In this document: positions 1 to 6,337 of the stretch, piece by piece
Position numbering within the stretch: position 1 is the stretch's first letter
Layout of the letters: each line of letters starts with the position of its first letter
Source of the DNA: Bryobacterales bacterium
Lineage (GTDB): Bacteria > Acidobacteriota > Terriglobia > Bryobacterales > Bryobacteraceae
NCBI GenBank assembly: GCA_025462985.1
Contig: JAOAPP010000282.1
Span: forward strand, 1-6,337
Length of the DNA: 6,337 nt
Direction of reading: 5' to 3'
Program-made: the position numbers and the translations under genes
The notes under the pieces: model-generated
The model's input: only the letters and a program-made list of their open reading frames with translations
Databases searched by the model: none
Told to the model about the DNA's origin: nothing

Positions 1-208
1 CCAAGTCTGTGCCGATTACCGTCATCCGGGACCGGCTGGACATGCAAAAACACATATGACCTCGACGTTTACTCGCACATGATGGAGAGTGACGCTACCC
101 CCGACTGCTTTTGACCGGGCCCTTGGCGAAATCCTTGACCAACCCATAAGGGACGTGAACTGCGAAAAGTCGTCGCGTCAAGCTCGCGTGATATTTTATG
201 ATGTTTAA
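1..208 (+). pseudogene. Frameshifted C-terminal remnant of a tyrosine recombinase (integrase)
   Basis: No single frame is open across this stretch, but consecutive pieces in different frames join into the typical end of a phage-type tyrosine recombinase. Frame 3 (positions 9-38) reads VPITVIRDRL. Frame 2 (38-61) continues GHAKTHMT. Frame 1 (61-102) continues LDVYSHMMESDATP. Frame 2 again (107-208) reads AFDRALGEIL and on to a TAA at 206-208. The joined text contains the box II 'RLGH' motif and the 'Y-S-H' segment that carries the nucleophilic tyrosine in this family (TAC at 70-72). Two apparent single-base deletions (near 38 and 61) and one apparent insertion (near 106) would explain the frame changes. 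The frame-1 piece itself stops at 112-114. The 5' part lies outside the window. The final piece (107-208) is less certain, being recognised only as an open helical tail. The enzyme would have catalysed site-specific integration or excision; as it stands it should be inactive. Sequencing error at GG or CC runs is an alternative for the first two shifts. Confidence 0.72.
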
Positions 209-237
209 ACCGCCTTCACCCCAAAAGCTGCGGTTTT
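207..237 (+). terminator. Probable terminator hairpin after the integrase remnant, possibly bidirectional
   Basis: A perfect 7-bp inverted repeat, AAACCGC at 207-213 and GCGGTTT at 230-236, encloses a 16-base loop and runs into TTTT on the plus strand. An extra 3-bp pairing (CTT with AAG) is possible inside the loop. It begins at the last base of the remnant's putative TAA stop, which suits a rho-independent terminator for that gene. Read on the minus strand, the hairpin begins 14 bases past the tRNA 3' end and is followed by TTTAAAC, so it could also end the tRNA transcript. The stem is short and the T run is only four bases, so strength is unknown. Confidence 0.5.
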
Positions 238-249
238 ACTGGAAGAAAG

Positions 250-326
<77 letters not shown>

Positions 327-330
327 ACTT

Positions 331-361
331 GGGTGTACCTTCCCAGTCTACTGGTACACCC
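331..361 (-). repeat. Perfect 9-bp inverted repeat (hairpin) between the carboxylase stop and the tRNA
   Basis: GGGTGTACC at 331-339 and GGTACACCC at 353-361 are exact reverse complements around a 13-base loop. In the minus-strand RNA the inner CCAG and CTGG can form a competing stem on a TAGA tetraloop. It starts 5 bases past the pyruvate carboxylase TGA and ends 4 bases before the tRNA 5' end. No T run follows on either strand, so it is not a classical rho-independent terminator. It could attenuate carboxylase read-through, be a processing or stability element, or be a protein-binding palindrome. The pairing is directly visible; the role is inference. Confidence 0.6.
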
Positions 362-374
362 GATTCTCATTCAA
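345..374 (-). promoter_or_regulatory. Weak candidate promoter for the tRNA-Arg gene
   Basis: On the minus strand TTGAAT (374-369) resembles a -35 box and TAGACT (350-345) a -10 box, each 4 of 6 to the sigma-70 consensus, with an 18-base spacer. Initiation about 7 bases past the -10 box would give a leader of roughly a dozen bases before the tRNA. The -35 box overlaps the carboxylase stop codon and the -10 box lies in the loop of the inverted repeat. Matches this weak arise by chance, so this is only a candidate; co-transcription with the carboxylase gene is the alternative. Confidence 0.22.
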
Positions 375-3300
375 TGACGAGCAGCAGATCGTGAGCCTCC
401 ACGCTATCGCGCTGTCTCACGAGTACCTCTTTCACTGTACCCGCAACCGGCGCATAGATCGTCGTTTGCATCTTCATGGCTTCCATCACCAGAAGCCGGT
501 CACCCTTCTTAATTGGTTCTCCTGTTGTCACGTGGAGCACCGTAACGGCTCCCGGAATCGGCGCGCCAACGTCTCCAGCCTTGGACGAATCTGCCTTCCG
601 CTTCGCCGCGCTGGCCGGCTTCACTGACTTGTCCAATACCTCAACCTCGCGAGGCTGCCCGTTCAGCTCAAAGAACACGGTTCGCATCCCGTCCGCTCTC
701 GGCTCCCCGACGGTCAGCATGCGGATGATGAGCGTTTTCCCCGGCTCGATCTCTACCGTCACCTCGTTGCGCTCCTCGAGTCCATAGAAAAACTGCGGAG
801 TCGGCAGCACTTCCAGTTCTCCGAACTTTGACCGTGCGTCCGCGAACTTCGCGAAGACGTCCGGATACATGAGATAACTCATCAGATCCGTTCGGCTGCC
901 CGGCTCCGCCTGATCATCGACGAGTTTGGCTATCTCTTCAGTAGCTGCCTGAAGGTTGACGGGCGGAAGGTGCTCCCCGGGGCGGTCAGTCATCGGTTTC
1001 TGCCCGCGCAGGATGATCTTTTGCAACTTAGGCGGCCAGCCGCCCTCAGGCTGCCCCAGCGAACCCATGAACATGTCCGCCACTGAATTCGGAAGCGTCA
1101 GATGGTGGTCTGGCGGGAGATTCTCGAGTTCCTGGATCGTCATGTCGTGGCTGACAAGATATAGCGCAAGGTCGCCCACTACTTTGCTGGATGGAGTTAC
1201 CTTGACGATATCCCCGAACGCGAAGTTCACATCGGCATACATCCGTGCGACCTCTGGCCACCGGCCTCCTAATCCCATCGCCTCGGCTTGTTCTTTCAAG
1301 TTGGTGTACTGTCCGCCGGGCATCTCGTGGATGTAGACCTCCGCTGTCCCGGATTTCGGCGCGTTGTCAAACGCGGCGTAGTAAGTGCGAACGGTCTCCC
1401 AATAATCAGAGCACTTGTTGAGTGCTTCAAAGCTCAGTCCGGTATCCCGCTCCGTATGCGCCAGCGCCGCGACAATGGAGTTCAAGTTCGGCTGGCTCGT
1501 CATTCCGCTCATGGCCGAGATAGCAGCATCAGCCACTTCGACGCCGGCCTCTGCCGCCTTCAAAATCGTTGCGGCATTTACGCCGCTGGTGTCGTGCGTA
1601 TGAAGATGAACGGGCAAGCCGATCTCCTCGCGGAGCGTTTTGACAAGCTTGTACGCCGCGTACGGGCGAAGCAGACCCGCCATGTCTTTGATGCCGAGGA
1701 GGTGTGTCCCCATGGCCTTCAACTCGCGAGCCAGCCGAACATAGTAGTCGAGTGAGTACTTTTCCCGTTTCGGATCGAGAATGTCACCCGTATAGCAGAT
1801 AGCCGCTTCGCAAACTCGCCCCGTCTTGAGGGCTGCCTCGACGGCGACTCTCATGTTTGGCATCCAGTTCAAGGAATCGAAAATGCGGAAGATATCGATT
1901 CCCTGGGCAGCCGCCTCCTTGATAAACTCCTGCACGGCGTTGTCCGGATAAGCTGTGTATCCCACCGCGTTGGAGGCTCGCAGCAGCATCTGGAAACAGA
2001 TATTCGGAATGCGCTCGCGCAGCTTTGCGAGCCGTTTCCATGGATCCTCCAGCAGAAAGCGCATCGTCACATCGAACGTGGCGCCGCCCCACATCTCCAG
2101 GCTGTAGAGTTGCGGAAGCTCTTTGGATACGTACTCCGCAATTTGCAACAGATCGTACGTGCGAACGCGAGTTGCCATTAGCGATTGGTGGGCATCGCGA
2201 AACGTCGTGTCAGTCATCAGCAGGCGTGTTTGCGCTTGCGTCCACTTGGCGAACTCTTCGGGGCCCACTCGATCCAACCTCTGCCTGGTCCCCTCAGGAA
2301 TCCCTTTCACCGCCGAATGCGGTATGGGTGCCTCGCGAATGGCCGCCGGGCGTGGTTTGTTCGCCACCTCCGGGTTGCCGTTCACAATGATATCGGCCAG
2401 ATAACTCAGGAGCCGCGTGGCCCGATCGCGTCGCGGAACAAATTCGAACAACTCGGGAGTATCGTCCAGGAATGACGTTGTCGCATCCCCAGACAAGAAC
2501 GCGGGGTGGTGAACCACGTTCTCGAGAAACGGTATGTTCGTCTTCACTCCGCGAATGCGGAACTCACGAAGAGCGCGATCCATGCGCTGGCATGCCTGTT
2601 TGAAGTTCAACCCCCAGGCCGTGACCTTCACCAGCAGGGAATCATAGTAAGGAGAGATCGTCGCCCCACCGTAAGCAGAGGCCGCGTCGAGCCGAATGCC
2701 AAAACCGGCGGGAGAGCGGTACGTCTGCAGCCGCCCGTAGTCGGGAATAAAACTGTTTGCCGGGTCTTCAGTCGTCACGCGGCACTGCAATGCCACCCCG
2801 TGCAGCGGCACGTCTTCCTGTCGCGGTAAACCCATCTCTTCGGAGTGCAAGCTCAGCCCCTGAGCAATCTGAATCTGGGAACGGACAATATCGACCCCGG
2901 TTATTACTTCGGTTACCGTGTGCTCCACCTGCACTCGAGGATTCACCTCGATAAAGAACCACTCGTTTGTATCTACGTCGACCAGAAATTCCACCGTACC
3001 GGCGTTGTAATATCTCGCTTCACGAGCAAGGGCCACGGACGCATCAGCAAGTTGCTTCCGCACTGTCAGCGGAACGCTGATCGCTGGTGCGATCTCGACA
3101 ACCTTCTGATGTCGTCGCTGCACCGAGCAGTCGCGCTCATAAAGATGCATGATGTTGCCGTGCGTGTCGCCAAGGATCTGCATCTCCACGTGCTTCGCCC
3201 GACGTATATAGCGCTCCAGAAACACCGCATTGTTGCCAAATGCCGCGCCGGCCTCTTGGCTCGCCTCTTTCAGCTTGGCCCGGAAGTCTGGGGGCGAATC

Positions 3301-3816
3301 CACCACTCGCATGCCCCGTCCGCCGCCGCCGAATGCGGCCTTGATGATCAAGGGGAAACCGATGTCTTGCGCGATTTGTTCGATATCGGGGCTGTCCGGG
3401 TCTACCGCATTTTCTGTCCCTGGAACCACTGGTATTCTGGCTCGCTGCGCCAGTTTCCGGGCCGCCGTTTTGTCACCCAATTGCTCCAGAATCTCCGCAC
3501 TTGGACCGATGAAGGTGATGCCGGCGCGCTCGCAGGCACGCGGCAGGGCGGGGTTCTCAGCCAGGAAGCCATAGCCTGGATGAATCGCGTCGACCTCCTT
3601 TTCCGCCGCGAGATCAACGATGTTGTCGACATCCAGATAAGCCTCTACCGGCCCCTTGCCTCGCCCGATCAGGTACGCCTCGTCCGCCTTGAAGCGGTGT
3701 AGACTGAGTCGATCTTCCTGCGAGTACACTGCCACCGTTCTCAAGCTAAGTTCATTGGCGGCACGCAGGATCTGAATGGCGATTTCGCCACGATTGAGGG
3801 CAAGCAGTTTCTTCAT
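367..3816 (-). CDS. pyc: Pyruvate carboxylase, single-chain biotin-dependent (EC 6.4.1.1)
   Basis: This cytoplasmic enzyme carboxylates pyruvate to oxaloacetate using ATP and bicarbonate, the main anaplerotic feed of the TCA cycle. The 1149-residue length fits the one-chain bacterial form. Biotin carboxylase, about 1-450: NRGEIA at 8-13, Lys116 and Lys159, glycine-rich GGGGRGMR 163-170, Cys230, catalytic Lys238, and E290/N292/R294/E298 in EVNPRVQVEH. Carboxyltransferase, about 530-1000: DTTFRDAH starting at metal ligand D536, pyruvate-binding R613, carboxylated lysine K710 in IKDMAG, H739/H741 in HTHD, and T874 in VTPSSK. A linker rich in Lys, Ala and Ser (about 1063-1082) leads to the biotin carrier domain with K1115 in EAMKMQ. 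The ATG at 3816 is chosen because the conserved N-terminus begins there. The frame stays open upstream to 4041, but those 75 codons lack family resemblance and would overlap the divergent gene. No good Shine-Dalgarno sequence precedes this ATG. Gln15 replaces the arginine usual in 'GEIA-R'. No frameshift is seen. Confidence 0.97.
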   Translation of the reverse strand: MKKLLALNRGEIAIQILRAANELSLRTVAVYSQEDRLSLHRFKADEAYLIGRGKGPVEAYLDVDNIVDLAAEKEVDAIHPGYGFLAENPALPRACERAGITFIGPSAEILEQLGDKTAARKLAQRARIPVVPGTENAVDPDSPDIEQIAQDIGFPLIIKAAFGGGGRGMRVVDSPPDFRAKLKEASQEAGAAFGNNAVFLERYIRRAKHVEMQILGDTHGNIMHLYERDCSVQRRHQKVVEIAPAISVPLTVRKQLADASVALAREARYYNAGTVEFLVDVDTNEWFFIEVNPRVQVEHTVTEVITGVDIVRSQIQIAQGLSLHSEEMGLPRQEDVPLHGVALQCRVTTEDPANSFIPDYGRLQTYRSPAGFGIRLDAASAYGGATISPYYDSLLVKVTAWGLNFKQACQRMDRALREFRIRGVKTNIPFLENVVHHPAFLSGDATTSFLDDTPELFEFVPRRDRATRLLSYLADIIVNGNPEVANKPRPAAIREAPIPHSAVKGIPEGTRQRLDRVGPEEFAKWTQAQTRLLMTDTTFRDAHQSLMATRVRTYDLLQIAEYVSKELPQLYSLEMWGGATFDVTMRFLLEDPWKRLAKLRERIPNICFQMLLRASNAVGYTAYPDNAVQEFIKEAAAQGIDIFRIFDSLNWMPNMRVAVEAALKTGRVCEAAICYTGDILDPKREKYSLDYYVRLARELKAMGTHLLGIKDMAGLLRPYAAYKLVKTLREEIGLPVHLHTHDTSGVNAATILKAAEAGVEVADAAISAMSGMTSQPNLNSIVAALAHTERDTGLSFEALNKCSDYWETVRTYYAAFDNAPKSGTAEVYIHEMPGGQYTNLKEQAEAMGLGGRWPEVARMYADVNFAFGDIVKVTPSSKVVGDLALYLVSHDMTIQELENLPPDHHLTLPNSVADMFMGSLGQPEGGWPPKLQKIILRGQKPMTDRPGEHLPPVNLQAATEEIAKLVDDQAEPGSRTDLMSYLMYPDVFAKFADARSKFGELEVLPTPQFFYGLEERNEVTVEIEPGKTLIIRMLTVGEPRADGMRTVFFELNGQPREVEVLDKSVKPASAAKRKADSSKAGDVGAPIPGAVTVLHVTTGEPIKKGDRLLVMEAMKMQTTIYAPVAGTVKEVLVRQRDSVEAHDLLLVIE

Positions 3817-3913
3817 CTTGTAAGTGGGATGCGACAACCCCGGAGCTATTGCCAATGTAACAGCGGTTTGCAGCCCGCCCGAAAAGTCCCGTAAAACGTG
3901 TAAGATCAGTCTG
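3817..3913. promoter_or_regulatory. Divergent intergenic control region between pyc and the glycoside hydrolase gene
   Basis: These 97 bases separate two start codons facing away from each other, so promoters for both genes should lie here or slightly inside the genes. I find no convincing -35/-10 pair on either strand. TAAGAT at 3901-3906 (+) resembles a -10 box but has no matching -35, and it would sit too close to the ATG at 3914 for a normal leader. TTGCCA at 3849-3854 (+) resembles a -35 box but has no suitable -10. I see no long palindrome suggesting an operator. The regulatory role is inferred from gene arrangement alone. Confidence 0.4.
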
Positions 3914-6337
3914 ATGCGTGTGGTCCACGTGCTCGCTTTCCTTGTTGCGGCCAATGCCCGAGGCGCGGAGCTTTCCCCTGTCCGCAACTTCTCAGTAGCG
4001 CCATCCGAGCTTTCTATCTCGGCCTCTTGTGTGCCGGGCACGCCCTGGAGTGTTCCCGGTGATCGAGGCGCGATTCTCGGACGTCAAAGCGGAATCTTTG
4101 AAGCATGGCTCTGGCCGGTCAAGATCCTGAGTGACTTCCGGATCTCAGCAGAGCTCCAGGACTATCCAGTTCCCATCGACGTCAATGCTCTCGCCACGCA
4201 AATACAGGTGACACCGGCCGAAACGATCATCACGTATTCCCACGCGGCGTTTACGATCCGGCAGCACGCTTTCGCCGCCCACGGAAAGCAACGGGCCCCC
4301 ACCGGAGCGGCCGTCTATTTCGAAATACAATCGGTCAGACCATTGGAGCTCACTTTTTCCTTCACTCCCGATATGCTCCGCATGTGGCCGGCGCCAAACT
4401 TCGGGCGTCCCGACGGTGAATGGATTAAGCAGGGAAGCGGCGGATTCTATGTGCTGCACACAGACAACCCGGACTTCTCAGGTCTCCTTGCCATGCCTCG
4501 GACGCGGCCCGGCATCATGCCTCCCTACCAGGAGCACCCGCAGCGGTATCCGTTGCAGTTGAAGCTCTCGTACGATCCAAAGCGCGAAGCCGGCCAGGTG
4601 TTTCCGCTCGTCATCGGAATGGCTCATGGCAAAGACTACATATCTGAGGTCAACTCCATTTATTCGTCGCTGCCAGAAATATACGGCGCTGCACAGCGGT
4701 ATTACAGCGAGTTTTTCAACGAAAGAACGGTAGTCGATTCGCCGGACCCGCGCGTAAACGAAGCCGCACGTTGGGCGGAAATCGCTCTCGACCAGATGCA
4801 GGTGGGTTACCACGGGGAGATCGGCTTGGTCGCCGGCTATTACATGTCGGCCGATTCGGCTCGCCCCGGGTTCGCATGGTTCTTCGGTCGCGACACACTC
4901 TTTTCCATCTACGCGACCAATAGCTCCGGCGATTTCCCATTTTCGAGGACAGCCCTCAATTTCCTGATCAGCCGGCAGCGCGAAGACGGAAAGATCATGC
5001 ACGAGTTCTCGCAGGCGGCGGATTCCATTGATTGGAAGTCGACGCCCTATTTCTATGCTTCCGCCGACTCGACACCGCTCTTCATCATGACAATGCGCGA
5101 CTACATCGGCGCAAGCGGGGACACTGCGTATCTGAAGGCAAATTGGGAGGCGGTGAAGAAGGCATATTCGTTCATGACCGCGCATGAATCGCCGGAGGGC
5201 ATCTACGACAATCGCGAAGGCACCGGGTGGGTGGAATCCTGGCCGTCCGGGATGCCCCGCCAGGAGATTTATCTGGCGGTCCTCGACGAGCAGTCGCTCG
5301 ATGCGATGGCTTATCTCGCCACCCTCATGGCGGACGACAAGCTCTCAACTGCCGCCCGACAGAAGGCAAAGCGAATGGAAGGGATCGTGGAGTCCACGTA
5401 CTTCGAATCTGACAAGCAGTTCTATGCCTTTAGCCGGAATCCGGACGGATCGCTCGATCACACCGCCTCGATTTATCCGGCTGTTGCCTGGTGGGACGGC
5501 ACCATGTCTCTTCAGCATTCCGGTTCCATGATGAGCAGATGGGCCTCCGCCGAGTTCTCCACCGACTGGGGCACGCGAGACATCAGCGAGAACACTCCAT
5601 TTTACGACCCGATCAGCTACCACCAGGGCTCCGTATGGCCGCTATTCACCGGGTGGGTATCACTTGCCGAATACCGGGCCGGCAGACCCGTTTCGGCCTA
5701 CTCGCATCTGATGCAGAACTTGAATATGACTTGGAGTCAAGACCTCGGATCGGTGACGGAGCTCCTTTCCGGCGAATTCTTCGCGCCGCTTGGGCGCAGC
5801 ACCGCGCACCAGATGTGGTCTTCCGCGATGGTGCTCACCCCAATGCTGCGAGGACTGTTTGGACTTCACTGGGACGCCCCGAACAACACGCTTCAGGTCA
5901 CACCGCATTTACCTGCCGCCTGGAACGGCGCCCGATTGAAGAATGTCCACCTCGGCGGTTCCGCTTTCGACCTCACGTTCACTCGTGAGGGTTCTCGGAT
6001 GACCGTTACTGCCCACTCCGTCGGTCCCCAAACACTATGCCTTGTAGAAGGGGCGACACGCCCGGCGCCTTGCAAGTCCGCCGCGTCTGTCGTGCACACG
6101 GTGTCACTCCCGCTGCCCGCTGTGGAGATCGGCATCCCCACAAACCTCCCGACTTCGGGCGCAGTGACCAATCAGATCAAGGTGCTCAACGAGGAGTACG
6201 CAGCCGATCGAGCGACATTCACCCTTGCCGCCGCCGGCGACTCGGAACAGGATGTCACGGTACGCGCCAATGTTCCTGGAGTGCGCGTAGAGGAAGGGAG
6301 GATTGAGAATGAGCGAGTACACGTTCGCTTCCCCCAA
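3914..6337 (+). CDS. Exported amylo-alpha-1,6-glucosidase-like glycoside hydrolase (GDE_C-type (alpha/alpha)6 barrel), 3' partial
   Basis: The frame is open for 808 codons and runs off the window, so the C-terminus is missing. The start ATG at 3914 opens a likely signal peptide: Arg2, a hydrophobic run about 3-13, and an A-N-A cleavage site at 13-15. A beta-rich N-terminal region (about 20-270) precedes an (alpha/alpha)6-type catalytic region (about 285-660). That region shows FAWFFGRDT at 320-328, the hallmark of glycogen-debranching C-terminal (GDE_C-like) domains, then EDGKI at 357-361, DSTPLF from 385, GTGWVESW at 436-443, YHQGSVWP at 569-576, ELLSGEF at 616-622 and LGRSTAHQMWSSAM at 626-639. 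Asp327 and the acidic residues E441, E616 and E621 are candidate catalytic residues, but I cannot assign acid and base. Beta-rich segments follow (TPHLPAAW from 663), then an Ig-like stretch from about 737. The likely role is removing glucosyl or other sugar residues from alpha-glucans or related glycans outside the cytoplasm. Exact linkage and substrate are unknown; a GH63- or MGH1-like mannosyl- or glucosyl-hydrolase is the main alternative. It is transcribed away from pyc, with only a weak ribosome site (AAG near 3902). Confidence 0.82.
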   Translation, partial: MRVVHVLAFLVAANARGAELSPVRNFSVAPSELSISASCVPGTPWSVPGDRGAILGRQSGIFEAWLWPVKILSDFRISAELQDYPVPIDVNALATQIQVTPAETIITYSHAAFTIRQHAFAAHGKQRAPTGAAVYFEIQSVRPLELTFSFTPDMLRMWPAPNFGRPDGEWIKQGSGGFYVLHTDNPDFSGLLAMPRTRPGIMPPYQEHPQRYPLQLKLSYDPKREAGQVFPLVIGMAHGKDYISEVNSIYSSLPEIYGAAQRYYSEFFNERTVVDSPDPRVNEAARWAEIALDQMQVGYHGEIGLVAGYYMSADSARPGFAWFFGRDTLFSIYATNSSGDFPFSRTALNFLISRQREDGKIMHEFSQAADSIDWKSTPYFYASADSTPLFIMTMRDYIGASGDTAYLKANWEAVKKAYSFMTAHESPEGIYDNREGTGWVESWPSGMPRQEIYLAVLDEQSLDAMAYLATLMADDKLSTAARQKAKRMEGIVESTYFESDKQFYAFSRNPDGSLDHTASIYPAVAWWDGTMSLQHSGSMMSRWASAEFSTDWGTRDISENTPFYDPISYHQGSVWPLFTGWVSLAEYRAGRPVSAYSHLMQNLNMTWSQDLGSVTELLSGEFFAPLGRSTAHQMWSSAMVLTPMLRGLFGLHWDAPNNTLQVTPHLPAAWNGARLKNVHLGGSAFDLTFTREGSRMTVTAHSVGPQTLCLVEGATRPAPCKSAASVVHTVSLPLPAVEIGIPTNLPTSGAVTNQIKVLNEEYAADRATFTLAAAGDSEQDVTVRANVPGVRVEEGRIENERVHVRFPQ

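Noticed and set aside
1..249. CRISPR array, IS terminal repeats or a second tRNA in the left flank
   Set aside because: I see no repeated spacers, no paired terminal inverted repeats and no second cloverleaf. The only structures there are the integrase remnant and its hairpin.
956..1755. Plus-strand ORFs opposite the carboxyltransferase domain (956-1336 and 1288-1755)
   Set aside because: Both are shadows of the carboxyltransferase coding strand, with no start context or domain support.
2845..3702. 285-codon plus-strand ORF opposite the biotin carboxylase domain
   Set aside because: It lies wholly antisense to strongly conserved pyruvate carboxylase sequence and its translation shows no recognisable domain. 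Long antisense frames are common opposite GC-rich genes.
3817..4041. 75-codon N-terminal extension of the pyruvate carboxylase frame up to an ATG at 4041
   Set aside because: The extension has no biotin carboxylase character, the conserved N-terminus starts exactly at the ATG at 3816, and the extension would overlap the signal peptide and early coding region of the divergent gene. It is open by chance.
4478..5185. 235-codon minus-strand ORF within the glycoside hydrolase region
   Set aside because: It lies antisense to the conserved catalytic region of the hydrolase, which has clear family motifs. The translation is Arg-, His- and Cys-rich and resembles no family, so it is a shadow frame.
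5491..5988. 165-codon plus-strand ORF in another frame of the hydrolase gene
   Set aside because: The hydrolase frame carries the conserved YHQGSVWP and LGRST motifs across the same bases. This frame is low in structure and rich in Arg and His, typical of an out-of-frame reading.

Overview
The window looks like chromosomal DNA from a moderately GC-rich bacterium. The secreted glycogen-debranching-type glycoside hydrolase resembles proteins I associate with Acidobacteriota. That assignment is inference from protein style, not a search result, so treat it as tentative. I see no clear new multi-gene system. The window holds two large, well-preserved metabolic genes beside what looks like the scar of an old integration event at a tRNA gene.

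Layout. Positions 1-208 (+) carry the broken C-terminal end of a tyrosine recombinase (phage or integrative-element integrase). Its conserved motifs are legible only by moving between reading frames. A hairpin with a short T run (207-237) follows its last stop. Next is a tRNA-Arg gene with anticodon UCU on the minus strand (250-326), whose 3' end faces the integrase remnant. That is the geometry expected of a tRNA used as an attachment site. A 9-bp perfect inverted repeat (331-361) fills most of the 40-base gap between this tRNA and the next gene.

Positions 367-3816 (-) encode a complete single-chain pyruvate carboxylase of 1149 residues. It has biotin carboxylase, carboxyltransferase and biotin-carrier domains, and essentially every catalytic residue I know for the family is present. 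A 97-base intergenic region (3817-3913) separates it from a divergent gene (3914 to the window end, +) that runs off the right edge. That gene encodes at least 808 residues of a probably exported amylo-alpha-1,6-glucosidase-like glycoside hydrolase.

Together: pyruvate carboxylase replenishes oxaloacetate from pyruvate in the cytoplasm, and the divergent enzyme probably trims alpha-glucan-type or related glycans outside the cytoplasm. Both belong to carbon metabolism, but nothing in the sequence shows co-regulation beyond the shared, short divergent control region. The left edge of the window is the most likely boundary of mobile or accessory DNA.
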